From Isachenkonia alkalipeptolytica (GTDB taxonomy: Bacteria > Bacillota > Clostridia > Peptostreptococcales > T1SED10-28): a DNA stretch of 64,000 bases. A program made the translations under genes and the position numbers. The notes under the pieces were generated by a model. It worked only from the letters and a program-made list of their open reading frames with translations, was not told the origin of the DNA and did not search any database. Below are positions 43,018 through 52,217 of this stretch, piece by piece (the stretch's first letter is position 1; the number at the start of each line of letters is the position of its first letter). The stretch covers positions 1 through 64,000 of the forward strand of contig NZ_SUMG01000010.1 in assembly GCF_009910325.1 (NCBI RefSeq), written 5' to 3'.

Positions 43018-43099
43018 AGTATGTATTTTCAAGGTTTATCCCAGGGGATTTTTCTCTCCGGAGAAAAACGGAGGGATTAAGCAGAAAAAAAGGAATACA

Positions 43100-43228
43100 A
43101 ACCGAAGGAATACAAACCGCGAAAAACCGCAAAATAACGAAGTTTAAAAACGAAAAAACTGAAGTATAAAATGCTAAAAAACTGAAGTATAAAACGCGAA
43201 AAAACTGAAGTATAAAACGCGAAAAACT
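43100..43228. repeat. AT-rich tandem repeats beside the DnaA-box array
   Basis: GGAATACAAACCG occurs twice (near 43091-43119). Then CTGAAGTATAAAA units with AAAAA spacers recur three times between 43160 and 43220 at 22-24-base spacing. With the boxes on the left this resembles an unwinding region. No gene lies in 42693-43236. Confidence 0.65.
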
Positions 43229-43236
43229 GCCGCCTC

Positions 43237-43770
43237 TTAGAGACTGCAGTTTTCCTTCGCTTCTTTTTTACTCTTAATTACTGCGGGGATGCCCACCACC
43301 GTGGCCCCTTCCGGAACGTCCTTTAACACCACGGCATTGGCCCCGACCTTGGCATTACTTCCGATGGTAATGGGTCCGAGGATCTTGGCTCCCGCACCGA
43401 TGGATACGTTATCCCCAACGGTGGGGTGTCTTTTTCCCGTATCTTTCCCCGTACCCCCGAGGGTGACGCCGTGGAACAGGGTCACATTTTTGCCTACCTC
43501 GGCGGTCTCTCCGATCACCACTCCCATACCATGGTCGATGAAAAAACCTTCCCCGATTTTTGCTCCGGGATGGATTTCAATTCCCGTGAAGAAGCGGCCG
43601 ATTTGGGAAACCAGGCGAGCGATAACAAACCGGTTTTTCCGGTACAGGAAATGACCGACTTTATGGAACCACAGGGCGTGCACCCCGGGATAAGTGAGAA
43701 TAATTTCCAGATTATTTTTCACCGCCGGGTCTCGTTCTTTAACTACATCAAAATAGGAAATAGAAATCAC
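43237..43770 (-). CDS. cysE: serine O-acetyltransferase
   Basis: 177 residues, the short Firmicute (EpsC/CysE) form. The left-handed beta-helix is seen as hexapeptide repeats ([60 protein letters not shown]) with the catalytic His. It makes O-acetylserine from serine and acetyl-CoA, the substrate of the CysK encoded just upstream. The GTG start lies close behind AAAGGAT. It is second gene of the cysK-cysE operon (84-base gap). Confidence 0.94.
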   Translation of the reverse strand: MISISYFDVVKERDPAVKNNLEIILTYPGVHALWFHKVGHFLYRKNRFVIARLVSQIGRFFTGIEIHPGAKIGEGFFIDHGMGVVIGETAEVGKNVTLFHGVTLGGTGKDTGKRHPTVGDNVSIGAGAKILGPITIGSNAKVGANAVVLKDVPEGATVVGIPAVIKSKKEAKENCSL

Positions 43771-43854
43771 ATCCTTTCACTTTCGTTAATTTTAATCATT
43801 GCTGTTTTCCTCTCATTTGTTAAATTGATAGTCAGCCCTTCGGCCTTCTTTTCT

Positions 43855-44775
43855 CTAGTCGTCAAACTCAAAAAGCTCGGTACTTAAATAGCGCTCGCCG
43901 GTGTCCGGGGCGATGACCACCACCCGTTTTCCGGGACCCAGTTCCCTGGCGGTTTTCTTTGCGGCAAAAATCGCCGCGCCCCCGGAGATTCCCAGAAGCA
44001 GCCCCTCTTTAGCGGCGATATGGCGGCTCTCGGCAATGGCTTCCTCCTCGGAGACTTGAATCATTTCGTCAATGGTGTTTTTATTAAGAACCTCGGGAAT
44101 AAATCCGGCGCCGATGCCCTGGATTTTATGGGGGCCCGGTTCGCCTCCGGAGATCACCGGGGATTTTACCGGTTCCACACCGATGACCTTTAAATTCGGC
44201 AGTTTTTCTTTTAAAAAGCCTCCGGCCCCGGTGATGGTGCCGCCGGTGCCAATACCCACTACAAAGGCGTCCAGCCTTCCATCGGTATCTTTCAGGATTT
44301 CCGGCCCGGTGGTTTTTTCATGGGCCTTGGGATTGTCGGGGTTTTGGAATTGTCCGATCAACACCGTATCCCCGCTACTACTTTGAATTTCATCGGCCTT
44401 CTCAATGGCCCCTCGCATCCCCTTGCTTCCGTCGGTGAGCACTAAGTCAGCACCGTAGGCCTTCAGGATTTTTCTTCGCTCCATACTCATGGTGTTAGGC
44501 ATCACCAGGGTTAGGCTGTAGCCTTTATAGGCCGCCACCATACTGAGGCCGATCCCCGTGTTCCCGCTGGTGGGCTCCACCAACTTCATGCCCGGTTTCA
44601 GCTCCCCCCGTTTTTCCATCTCCTCGATGATGTTCAGGGCAATCCGCTCCTTCACGGAGCCGCCGGGATTCATGGATTCCAGCTTTACCAGCACTTCGGC
44701 ACTGTCTTTATCCACACTGTGTAAACGGACCATCGGGGTGTTTCCGATCAACTGTCCGATATTGTCATATATCAT
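43855..44775 (-). CDS. cysK: cysteine synthase A
   Basis: 306 residues. PLP-binding Lys42 (NPGGSVKERIALN), the PTSGNTGIGL loop, GTGGTITGAGGFL phosphate loop and GISGGAA are present. It joins O-acetylserine and sulfide to cysteine. ATG at 44775 is seven bases behind AAAGGAGG. It is first in an operon with cysE, which supplies its substrate and normally binds it as the cysteine synthase complex; the C-terminal residues of CysE here (ENCSL) do not end in the usual Ile. Confidence 0.95.
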   Translation of the reverse strand: MIYDNIGQLIGNTPMVRLHSVDKDSAEVLVKLESMNPGGSVKERIALNIIEEMEKRGELKPGMKLVEPTSGNTGIGLSMVAAYKGYSLTLVMPNTMSMERRKILKAYGADLVLTDGSKGMRGAIEKADEIQSSSGDTVLIGQFQNPDNPKAHEKTTGPEILKDTDGRLDAFVVGIGTGGTITGAGGFLKEKLPNLKVIGVEPVKSPVISGGEPGPHKIQGIGAGFIPEVLNKNTIDEMIQVSEEEAIAESRHIAAKEGLLLGISGGAAIFAAKKTARELGPGKRVVVIAPDTGERYLSTELFEFDD

Positions 44776-44941
44776 AAGAAATCCTCCTTTCAAGGAATCA
44801 ACGTTAAACCAATCAAATTAGTCGGGATTCATTTGTTTTATTGTATTAATTCTTTCCTCCTTTGTCAAGAGGGAACAAAACCAAAGTCTTTGTCGTCAAA
44901 GTATTATCACTACCAATCGAAAAAGAAGGAAGGGATCATCC

Positions 44942-45841
44942 ATGAAAAAGAAACCCCGAATTATACTCAGTGTGTTATTAATCATCGTTCTTACGCTTCT
45001 GGCCGCATCCTGCAGTGCCAACGACGAGGCCCCCGACTCCCAAAGAGAGGAAAGCGTGCATTATGACCGGGCCGATGAATCCCCGGATGTTCAGGATGGT
45101 GCCTACAGTGGCGAGGCCGGGGACGTCCACAACACCGCCGGCTCCATTTCCGGGGACAAAATCATCTACCGGCAGAACCTGATGATGGAAACCGACAACC
45201 TGAACCGGACCGTGGATAAAATGGAACAGGACTTAGACCGATACGCCGGACATATTCACCGCTACCAGGTCATTTCCGAACAAGATGAGCTTCCTCGAGG
45301 GGATTTTACCCTACGGGTACCCTCGGAATCTTTAAAGGCCTTTGTGGACTCCATGAAAAACTACGGAGTCTTCACCCAGGAGGTACTGGAAAGCGACGAC
45401 GTTTCCGACACCTACTACGACCTAGAGGCCAATCTTCGAAACCAGAAGATCCAGGAACGGCGCTTACTGGAATTATTAGAGGAGGCGGAGAACCTTTCCG
45501 ACGTCCTGACCTTAGAGAGTGAGTTGTCCCGGATTCGACGGGAAATCGAAGGGCTCCAGGGAACCCTCAATCGCCTGGATGACCAGGTGCAGTACAGCAC
45601 CGTCTATTTATCCATTCGAGAAGTGGAGACCGACGCCTTGGAGGGTCGAGATTTTACGGATCAACTGGGAAAGAACTTTAGGGATTCCTTGGAAAAGTTC
45701 CAGGGTGCGGTAGAGTATTTCCTCCTATGGATCGCCGCCTATTTCCCCTTTGTTATCCTGGCAGGCATTGTACTTGGACTCATCGGCAAGTTTTACCCTT
45801 CAGTTGTTAAGCGGTTTAACAGAAAATCCTCTTCGGAATAG
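44942..45841 (+). CDS. DUF4349 lipoprotein
   Basis: 299 residues. A signal peptide with lipobox LLAASCSAND is followed by a polar linker, then the DUF4349 domain: KIIYRQNLMMETDNLNRTVD, a beta part (RGDFTLRVPSESLKAFVD) and a coiled coil (ESELSRIRREIEGLQGTLNR). A C-terminal helix (FLLWIAAYFPFVILAGIVLG) enters the membrane. It is anchored at both ends on the outer face. Function is unknown. AAGGAAGGG precedes the ATG. Confidence 0.9.
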   Translation: MKKKPRIILSVLLIIVLTLLAASCSANDEAPDSQREESVHYDRADESPDVQDGAYSGEAGDVHNTAGSISGDKIIYRQNLMMETDNLNRTVDKMEQDLDRYAGHIHRYQVISEQDELPRGDFTLRVPSESLKAFVDSMKNYGVFTQEVLESDDVSDTYYDLEANLRNQKIQERRLLELLEEAENLSDVLTLESELSRIRREIEGLQGTLNRLDDQVQYSTVYLSIREVETDALEGRDFTDQLGKNFRDSLEKFQGAVEYFLLWIAAYFPFVILAGIVLGLIGKFYPSVVKRFNRKSSSE

Positions 45842-45857
45842 GGGACCGGGGAAAAGC

Positions 45858-45934
45858 AAAAAGTGTACCAGGGGGTCGGACCTTGTGGTACAAAAAAAGT
45901 GTACCACGGGGTCCGACCCCCTGGTACACTTTTT
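45858..45934. repeat. GTGTACC-GGGGTC double palindrome, copy 1
   Basis: Outer arms 45858-45882 and 45910-45934 are perfect 25-bp inverses. The loop contains a second inverted repeat, GTGGTACA / TGTACCAC (45885-45907). T-runs at both sides would let it stop transcription from both directions. A simpler copy lies at 58822-58864. Confidence 0.85.
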
Positions 45935-45938
45935 GGGT

Positions 45939-46238
45939 TTACAGCTTATCCAGTACCGAGCGCATCTTCCCTTCCATGGTGCCTTTTTTATCCCGGCGGT
46001 CGTCCACTTTGATTAAGGTGGATACCCGGCTGGCCCCGTTGTCAAAGGGAACTTCGTGCATTTTTTCGATGGCTTCGAAGATCTTTGAAAGATCCCCTTC
46101 CAAAATGGTTCCCATGGGGGTGAGCTGATACTCAAGGTCGGGATACTCCTTTAACACCTCGTGACATTTGGCCACATACTTGCTGACACTGGGGGTGCCG
46201 GTGCCGATGGGGGTAATGGATGTTTCTACAATTGCCAT
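45939..46238 (-). CDS. MTH1187-family thiamine-binding protein
   Basis: 99 residues, ferredoxin-like fold of the MTH1187/YkoF-related family (MAIVETSITPIGTGTPSVSK, YQLTPMGTILEGDL). Family members bind thiamine or thiamine-like pyrimidine precursors. It is the last gene in the operon msrB - permease - binding protein - ATPase - this gene, with a 12-base gap. Its presence hints that the transporter may carry a thiamine-related compound rather than, or besides, an osmolyte. Confidence 0.88.
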   Translation of the reverse strand: MAIVETSITPIGTGTPSVSKYVAKCHEVLKEYPDLEYQLTPMGTILEGDLSKIFEAIEKMHEVPFDNGASRVSTLIKVDDRRDKKGTMEGKMRSVLDKL

Positions 46239-46250
46239 AGTTACGCCTCC

Positions 46251-47240
46251 TTATAATTGAATTTTTTGTTGGATGTCCTGGAGCTGAAATTCGCCCAGGG
46301 GCCTATTTTCTTCATTGATCACCACTAAGGACTGCCGGTCCTCTTTAATCATTTTTCGGATGCCCTCCATCACCGTATCGGTCAGGGGGATGGTTTTGCT
46401 TTCTGGGACGGATTTTTTACTGGTTTTTTTACTGGTTTTTTTACTGCTTTTTTCAGGGGCGTCGTAGGGCCGGTACACATCTTCAATGGGGAGCTGCCCT
46501 AGGTAGGCATTGAAACTTTTGGTCCCCAAAAACCGCTTGGTAAATTCCGTGGTGGGGTTAAAGAGCATCTCTTCCTTGGTTCCCGCCTGAATGATTTTCC
46601 CCTGATCCATCAGGACGATCCGGGTGCCCAGTTTGATAGCCTCCTCGATGTCGTGGGTGACAAAGACAATGGTCTTTTGAAGCTTTTGATGCAGGGCTTT
46701 CATCTCGTCCTGCAGGACCTTTCGGGTGATATCGTCCACAGCGCCGAAGGGCTCATCCATTAAAATAATATCCGGGTCCGCCGCCAGGGCCCGGGCCACT
46801 CCCACCCGTTGTTTCTGGCCGCCGCTGAGCTCCCGGGGGTAGCGGCTTAAATACTCGGGATCAAGGCCCACCAGCTGGATCAGCTCCGTCGCCCGTTTTT
46901 TTTGTTCCTCCCCGTCCCTTCCCAACAGGGAAAGGACGTAGCAAATATTCTTTTCGATGGTCAAATGGGGAAACAGCCCGATTTGCTGAATCACATAGCC
47001 GATTTCCCTTCGCAGCTTGATTAAGTTCCAGTCCGCCAGAGAGTGATTTTTCACGTGTATTTCCCCTTGGTTAAAGGGAATCAGTCCGTTAATCATTTTT
47101 AACAGGGTGGTTTTTCCACAACCGGAAGGTCCGATCAGGGTAATAAACTCTCCCTTATCAATGCTGAAGTTTAACTGATCAATGACCCGGACCTTTTGAT
47201 CATAGGATTTTGACACATCCTTAAAGGTTAGTAAACTCAT
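46251..47240 (-). CDS. OpuCA-type ABC transporter ATP-binding protein
   Basis: 329 residues. Walker A LIGPSGCGKTTLL, signature ELSGGQKQRVGVA, Walker B ILMDEPFGAVDDITR. The C-terminal part has CBS-like sequence (VMEGIRKMIKEDRQSLVVI), as in betaine/choline/proline importers. A lysine-rich stretch (KKTSKKTSKK) separates the two. It powers the importer formed with the next two genes upstream. The start follows the binding-protein gene by one base. Confidence 0.92.
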   Translation of the reverse strand: MSLLTFKDVSKSYDQKVRVIDQLNFSIDKGEFITLIGPSGCGKTTLLKMINGLIPFNQGEIHVKNHSLADWNLIKLRREIGYVIQQIGLFPHLTIEKNICYVLSLLGRDGEEQKKRATELIQLVGLDPEYLSRYPRELSGGQKQRVGVARALAADPDIILMDEPFGAVDDITRKVLQDEMKALHQKLQKTIVFVTHDIEEAIKLGTRIVLMDQGKIIQAGTKEEMLFNPTTEFTKRFLGTKSFNAYLGQLPIEDVYRPYDAPEKSSKKTSKKTSKKSVPESKTIPLTDTVMEGIRKMIKEDRQSLVVINEENRPLGEFQLQDIQQKIQL

Positions 47241-47241
47241 G

Positions 47242-48162
47242 TTAGATTAATCCTTTCTCCTCAAGGAATTCTCGAGCCACGGCTTCCGGGTCTTCATTTT
47301 CCTCTTCCACCCGGTAATTCATTTCAATCATTTCTTCATCGGTGATGTTGCCCGCCAGTCGATTTAACACCTCTTCCAGCTCCGGATGAGCTTCTAAGGT
47401 CTCCCTTCGAATAATGGTGCCGGCGAAGTAGGAGGGAAAGAAAAACTGATCGTCCTCTAGAACCCGAAGGTCATAGGCACTGAGGAGACCGTCGGTGGAA
47501 AAGGCGTTAATTACATCCACTTCCCCCTGGTCGATGGCTTGATATTTCAGGCCGATGTCCAGTTCCACTTCCCGCTGGAAATCAAAGCCGTAAAGGGCGG
47601 CCAGGGCGTCAAAGCCGTCGTCCCGTTCGTAAAAATCGTACTCCGCGCCGAAGGTAACCTCTCCCGAGACCGCCGCTAAGTCGGAGTAGGTATGAATATC
47701 GTGTTCCTCGGCGATGTCTTCGGCGATGGCTAAGGCGTAGGTATTATTAAAGCCATATAGATCCAGCCACTGAAGTTCAAATTCCTCTTCATAGGCGGCC
47801 TTGGTTGCTTCATATAACTCCTCGGGGTCTTCGATTAAGTCTTCATTTAACACAAACATCCAGGAGGTTCCCGTATATTCCGGGTAGATATCAATCTCTC
47901 CTGAAACCATGGCGGGATGAATATTAGACGTTCCGCCGCCGATGCCGAAGTTTCGCTCCACGGGGATATCGGTGTGCTCTTCAATTAAAATACTGAGCAT
48001 TTCCCCTAAAATGTACTGCTCCGCATGGGGTTTTGAGGCCACCACCACGGGGTCTTCTTCATTTCCGCAGCCGATCAGCGCTGTGCTTAGCAATCCAATT
48101 ATTAATACCAAAATAAACATTTTTTTCATTGTGGGTCGAAATTTGCTTTTTGAATTTTTCAT
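47242..48162 (-). CDS. OpuCC-type substrate-binding lipoprotein
   Basis: 306 residues. A signal peptide with lipobox LLSTALIGCGNEE, then an OpuAC-type periplasmic-binding fold (VVVASKPHAEQYILGEML, NIHPAMVSGEIDIYPEYTGT, LGYKYQAI-like region, FFPSYFAGTI). Such proteins bind quaternary amines such as glycine betaine, choline or carnitine, with aromatic boxes. ATG at 48162 is behind GGAGGGG. It is the substrate-catching part of the operon transporter. Confidence 0.9.
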   Translation of the reverse strand: MKNSKSKFRPTMKKMFILVLIIGLLSTALIGCGNEEDPVVVASKPHAEQYILGEMLSILIEEHTDIPVERNFGIGGGTSNIHPAMVSGEIDIYPEYTGTSWMFVLNEDLIEDPEELYEATKAAYEEEFELQWLDLYGFNNTYALAIAEDIAEEHDIHTYSDLAAVSGEVTFGAEYDFYERDDGFDALAALYGFDFQREVELDIGLKYQAIDQGEVDVINAFSTDGLLSAYDLRVLEDDQFFFPSYFAGTIIRRETLEAHPELEEVLNRLAGNITDEEMIEMNYRVEEENEDPEAVAREFLEEKGLI

Positions 48163-48223
48163 AATACCCCTCCATTTTTTTAGTGGTTTTTGCAGTGGTT
48201 CTGTTTTACGATGCCTCTTTCCT

Positions 48224-48880
48224 TTAGCTCTTGACGGTGCCCAGCACCTTTTTCCGTACGACTTTTTCAATGATTCCCAAAATCAGGTCCACCACAATGG
48301 CCAGCAGGGCCACCAGAAGACTGCCCGCCACGGTCATCTCCGGGAAGCTGGTGGTAATTCCCCGCCAGATGGCGACCCCCAGCCCGCCGGCGCCGATAAA
48401 GGAGGCGATCCCTCCCAGGGCGATGGTCATTACCACCATGATCCGAAAGCCGGCGATGATCACCGGCAGGGCCAGGGGCAATTGAATCCGAAGCAGCAGC
48501 TGCTTTCCCGTGGTGCCCATGCCGATGGCGGATTCGATGATCAGATCATCAATTTCCGCAATGGCCACATAGGTGTTTCGGATCATGGGCAGCATGCCGT
48601 AGACCACCAGGGCGATTAAGGCGCTGCGGTTCCCGATGCCGGTGATGGCCACCAAAATCCCGAACAAAGCGATGCTGGGAATGGTGTAGATGAAATTCAC
48701 CACGCTGAGAACCGGCTCCGCCAGTTTTTGATACTTTGCAATGGTAATCCCGATGGTAATGCCGATGACCGCGATAAAAACGATGGCGATAAAGGACAGA
48801 TAGATATGTTCCATGGTCAGTCGTATGAAAAAGGCGGACCGTTCCTGGTAAAGACTCAGTACATCTCTTAGAAATTTCAT
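48224..48880 (-). CDS. OpuCB-type ABC transporter permease
   Basis: 218 residues with five or six hydrophobic helices (HIYLSFIAIVFIAVIGITIG, VVNFIYTIPSIALFGILVAI, ...) and the inner EAA-like loop IIESAIGMGTTGKQLLLRIQ. It is the only permease in the operon, whereas OpuC systems often have two, so it would act as a homodimer. It begins 17 bases after msrB ends. Confidence 0.92.
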   Translation of the reverse strand: MKFLRDVLSLYQERSAFFIRLTMEHIYLSFIAIVFIAVIGITIGITIAKYQKLAEPVLSVVNFIYTIPSIALFGILVAITGIGNRSALIALVVYGMLPMIRNTYVAIAEIDDLIIESAIGMGTTGKQLLLRIQLPLALPVIIAGFRIMVVMTIALGGIASFIGAGGLGVAIWRGITTSFPEMTVAGSLLVALLAIVVDLILGIIEKVVRKKVLGTVKS

Positions 48881-48897
48881 AGCCCGATGTCCACTCC

Positions 48898-49380
48898 TTA
48901 GTTTGACTCTTCCTTGTCAAAGAGTTTTTTATAATCTCCGTAGCCTTCCTTTTCCAGGTCCTCCACGGGGATAAACCGCAGGGCCGCACTGTTGATGCAG
49001 TAGCGAAGTCCCCCCTCTTCCTTGGGCCCGTCGTTGAACACATGGCCCAGGTGACTGTCCGCCCCCTTCGAGCGAACCTCCTGGCGGACCATCCATAGGC
49101 TTCGGTCCTCTTTTTCAATAATTTCCCCCTCATCGATGGGCCTGGTAAAACTGGGCCATCCGCAGCCGGCGTCGTACTGATCCTTCGTGGAAAACAGCGG
49201 CCGTCCGTCCACCACATCCACATAAATCCCCTCCTTTGTATTGTTCCAGTAGGGATTTTTAAAAGGGGGCTCCGTTCCGTTTTCCTGAGTGACGTAGAAC
49301 TGCATCTTATCCAGTTTCTTTTTCAGCTCCTCCCCGTCCTTTTTCTTATTTCCGTCCTTCTTACCCTCTCGTTCCTTCAT
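48898..49380 (-). CDS. msrB: peptide-methionine (R)-S-oxide reductase
   Basis: 160 residues. The SelR/MsrB core is clear: [42 protein letters not shown] and [13 protein letters not shown] with the catalytic Cys. The two CxxC zinc pairs are absent, which is common in Firmicute forms. It reduces methionine-R-sulfoxide in proteins with thioredoxin. A lysine-rich N-terminal extension ([18 protein letters not shown]) precedes the domain. It is first in the operon with the ABC importer. Confidence 0.94.
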   Translation of the reverse strand: MKEREGKKDGNKKKDGEELKKKLDKMQFYVTQENGTEPPFKNPYWNNTKEGIYVDVVDGRPLFSTKDQYDAGCGWPSFTRPIDEGEIIEKEDRSLWMVRQEVRSKGADSHLGHVFNDGPKEEGGLRYCINSAALRFIPVEDLEKEGYGDYKKLFDKEESN

Positions 49381-49520
49381 GCTTTCACCTCTTCTCTTTT
49401 TTTAACACCTCTTGCCTATCTAAGATAATCTGCTCTTTTCAAAGATTCGATCCTTACTAATATTCCTTCGCATATAATCCATTTATACCTAAAAAAAGGG
49501 GGTTTATTCACTTTTCTTCA

Positions 49521-49541
49521 TAAAAAAGACCCCGCCGGGTC
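49521..49541 (-). terminator. rho-independent terminator of degV
   Basis: On the minus strand GACCC-GGC-GGGTC followed by TTTTTT. It lies 120 bases beyond the degV stop, after a tandem repeat. Confidence 0.75.
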
Positions 49542-49555
49542 ATTGCAGTTTTTTT

Positions 49556-49617
49556 CAGGTTATAAACAGGTTATAAACAGGTTGGCAAACAGATTGGCAA
49601 ACAGATTGGTAAACAGT
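49556..49617. repeat. 11/12-bp tandem repeat behind degV
   Basis: CAGGTTATAAA twice, then CAGGTTGGCAAA, CAGATTGGCAAA and CAGATTGGTAAA. It lies between the degV stop and its terminator. Confidence 0.7.
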
Positions 49618-49662
49618 TTTTATACAAATTTTAAAAAGGTTTTAGCCCGTTATAGCCGGTTT

Positions 49663-50532
49663 TTAAGAATCTTTGGTGGTCTTTTCGGCCTCTTTTGTAT
49701 GATAGGCGATGCCGATGGCACCCGGTCCCACATGAAGGCCGATCACCGGTCCGATGTCCAGTACTCGTACCGGGACATCCAGGGTTTCTTCGATGCGCCT
49801 GGCCAGGTCCTTGCCCTCCTCTAAGGCGGCAATATGGTGGATGACCACCTCTTTAACTTGGTACTCCCCATGGTCTGAGAGAAGCTTATTCACCATCTCC
49901 TCCACGGCTTTTTTCTTCCGGCGGACCTTTTTAAAGATGGCGGTTTCTCCCTGTTCCACGGTGAGGATGGGGATAATGCTCAGCAAGTTGCCGATCAGGG
50001 CATTGGCCTTTCCGATCCGCCCCCCTTTTTGTAAGTATTTCAGGTTTTTGGGAACAAACAGAAAACGGCTTCGCTCCTTCATCCTTTCCGCGGCGCTCTT
50101 TACCGCTTCCAAGGACTTGCCTTCCTTCGCCGCCTTGGCTGCCGCTTCCACGGCAAAGCCCAGCTGCATGCAGTTGGACTGAGAATCCAGCAGTTCAATT
50201 TTTCCTTCGGGATATTTTTTCAAAACCATGTCCCTAGCCATCATCGCCGTGGTCAGAGTGCCGCTCATGCTTCCCGACAGGAAAACTCCCAGGACCTCTT
50301 GGCCTTCCTCCAGAATGGCTTCAAAGGCCTGGATAAAATCCCCCACAGGAGGTTGGGAGGACTTGGGAACCCCTCTTTCTTCCATCATGGAATAAAAATC
50401 CTCATTGTTCAAATCCACTTCCCGGTAGGTATCCCCTTCAAATTCCACATTCAGGGATAGGACTTGAATGTCCAGCTCCTTTACCGCCTGTTTTTCCAAA
50501 TAACCGGTGCTGTCCGTTACTACTTTGACCAT
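49663..50532 (-). CDS. DegV family fatty-acid-binding protein
   Basis: 289 residues. The N-terminal KVVTDSTGYL, the SSQPPVGDF loop and SGSMSGTLTTA motif with ligand-contacting serines, and C-terminal GPVIGLHVGPGAIGIAY fit the DegV/FakB fold. These proteins hold a fatty acid for phosphorylation by FakA. No fakA gene is adjacent. The small gene upstream (26 bases) is on the same strand and may be co-transcribed. Confidence 0.93.
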   Translation of the reverse strand: MVKVVTDSTGYLEKQAVKELDIQVLSLNVEFEGDTYREVDLNNEDFYSMMEERGVPKSSQPPVGDFIQAFEAILEEGQEVLGVFLSGSMSGTLTTAMMARDMVLKKYPEGKIELLDSQSNCMQLGFAVEAAAKAAKEGKSLEAVKSAAERMKERSRFLFVPKNLKYLQKGGRIGKANALIGNLLSIIPILTVEQGETAIFKKVRRKKKAVEEMVNKLLSDHGEYQVKEVVIHHIAALEEGKDLARRIEETLDVPVRVLDIGPVIGLHVGPGAIGIAYHTKEAEKTTKDS

Positions 50533-50557
50533 CGAAATTTCTCCTTTTGCTGCGAAT

Positions 50558-51100
50558 TTAGTTTTGGTTTTGGACTTCTATGATTTTTTCCCTAAGATAC
50601 TCTTTTAACGGAGTACCGCCGATTTCCACTTTATCCTCCTCGTAAAGGTCCACCTGCACCCTAAAGAAGTTGATCAACAGCTGGTTTTCATGGATCTGAT
50701 ACTCAAACTCATGACCGGGAAGAAATACCACTTCCACCTCTTCGTACTTCGGATTTTGTACCCCTTCCTTTATTTTCGGCAATAAATCGTCCAGATTGAG
50801 AACCTTAATCGGTCCCACCATCATTTGAGTGAATTCCATGTCCTCGGTCATCCACATATTGGCGTTCCAGAAAACCCGTTCTTTTTTCACATCACTTTGA
50901 AAGGGCTCCCGATTGGAGATGGCGCTGAGTACTTTTCGAAAGGATTCCTGATCAAACTCCGAATCATAGATTTTTTTCATATCCTCATGACTGGCAATAT
51001 CGTTGAGGTACCCTTCCCCGACTTTTTCTTTCTCACTGGTGGCTTGCCAGTAATACAGCATGCTTTCCACGATATCGAGCTTAATTTTGATACGTTTCAT
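50558..51100 (-). CDS. conserved hypothetical protein upstream of degV
   Basis: 180 residues, soluble, acidic, no signal peptide. Regions that look conserved are KLDIVESMLYYWQATSEKEK, FWNANMWMTEDMEFTQMM and HENQLLINFFRVQVDLY. It may belong to the small TDE2712-type family of Clostridia and spirochaetes; that name is from memory and unsure. No catalytic motif is seen. It ends 26 bases before degV. Confidence 0.65.
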   Translation of the reverse strand: MKRIKIKLDIVESMLYYWQATSEKEKVGEGYLNDIASHEDMKKIYDSEFDQESFRKVLSAISNREPFQSDVKKERVFWNANMWMTEDMEFTQMMVGPIKVLNLDDLLPKIKEGVQNPKYEEVEVVFLPGHEFEYQIHENQLLINFFRVQVDLYEEDKVEIGGTPLKEYLREKIIEVQNQN

Positions 51101-51231
51101 TTATATCACCGATCCTTTTTCAATTATTTTATCAGTATTATCATATCAATTTGTCGAGGTTTTGACAATCCTTCAGGGGGATTAATCCTGGCTTTTGCCT
51201 CCTTTTATTCGGTAATTTCAAAATATTTCAT

Positions 51232-51260
51232 TTGCTTCGCCTTCCGAAGTTCGATATAAT
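51232..51260 (+). promoter_or_regulatory. promoter of the Nif3-family gene
   Basis: TTGCTT, 17 bases, TATAAT (51255-51260). The predicted transcript starts about 35 bases before the ATG. Confidence 0.6.
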
Positions 51261-51301
51261 AAATTTAGTATGTAAAAATAATTTTATCAAGGAGGATATT
51301 T

Positions 51302-52129
51302 ATGAATACGAAAGAAGTTATGGACATTGCCTTAGATTTAGCGGACCTGAAAGAAACTCCGGCGGATTCGGGGATCATTGTCGAGGGAGAAGACATTAAA
51401 AAAGTGGCCATCGGCGTGGATATGGAACTGGCGGAAATGATGCTGGCGGAAAAACTGGGTGCGGACCTGGTCATCACCCATCATCCCAGCGGTGGAGATC
51501 CTAGAATCAACCTGCACAAGGTAATGGACAATCAAATTGATACCATGACCAAGGCAGGGGTCCCGATTAATAAGGCCCAAAAAGCCCTCCAGGAGAAAAA
51601 AGGCCAGGTGGAACGAGGCCTGCATGTATCCAACTACGACCGGGCGGTATCCGCAGCAAAGCTGATGAAAATGCCCTTTATGGCGGTGCATACCCCGGCG
51701 GATATCTTAGCCGAGCGAACGGTGCAAAGCCTGTTGGACGAGAAACTAAAGGACCAGCCCAAGGCGACGTTAAAGGACGTTACCGACGCCCTGGAAACCC
51801 GGGTGGAGTACCAACGGACTTCCGCGAAACCGGTGATCCGTGTGGGAAGCGAAAAGGATTATGCGGGTAAAGTAGTGGTGGTTATGGCCGGGGGCACCGG
51901 CGGCGGAACCAACGTGATTAAGTCTTACTTCGAAGCCGGAGTGGGCACTTTGGTATGTATGCACATGCCCGAGGACGTCATTAAAGCCGTTAAGGAACAA
52001 AACATCGGTAACATCGTCGTGGCGGGACACATGGCCAGCGATTCCGTGGGCATCAACCAGTTCGCCGACGCTTTGGAAGCCAAGGGCGCGGAAATCATTC
52101 GAATGAGCGGATTGATTGACCCGAAGTAA
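51302..52129 (+). CDS. Nif3-like dinuclear metal-centre protein
   Basis: 275 residues. Metal ligands of the Nif3 fold are visible: VITHHPSGGD (His-His), HTPADILAERTV (His and Asp), and the C-terminal VVAGHMASDSVGIN with His and nearby Glu/Asp. The family forms hexameric rings with two metal ions; its cell role is still unclear, and it is sometimes annotated as GTP cyclohydrolase I type 2. AAGGAGG lies before the ATG. A strong terminator follows. Confidence 0.92.
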   Translation: MNTKEVMDIALDLADLKETPADSGIIVEGEDIKKVAIGVDMELAEMMLAEKLGADLVITHHPSGGDPRINLHKVMDNQIDTMTKAGVPINKAQKALQEKKGQVERGLHVSNYDRAVSAAKLMKMPFMAVHTPADILAERTVQSLLDEKLKDQPKATLKDVTDALETRVEYQRTSAKPVIRVGSEKDYAGKVVVVMAGGTGGGTNVIKSYFEAGVGTLVCMHMPEDVIKAVKEQNIGNIVVAGHMASDSVGINQFADALEAKGAEIIRMSGLIDPK

Positions 52130-52158
52130 GTGCTGTAAAACGTTCGTAAAAACACTAC

Positions 52159-52192
52159 AAGTCCTCTAATTGCGAGATTAGGGGACTTTTTT
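52159..52192 (+). terminator. rho-independent terminator of the Nif3-family gene
   Basis: AAGTCCTCTAAT, loop TGCGAG, ATTAGGGGACTT and a T-run. Confidence 0.85.
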
Positions 52193-52217
52193 ATGCCTTC
52201 TTAGTTGCCGCGACGTA

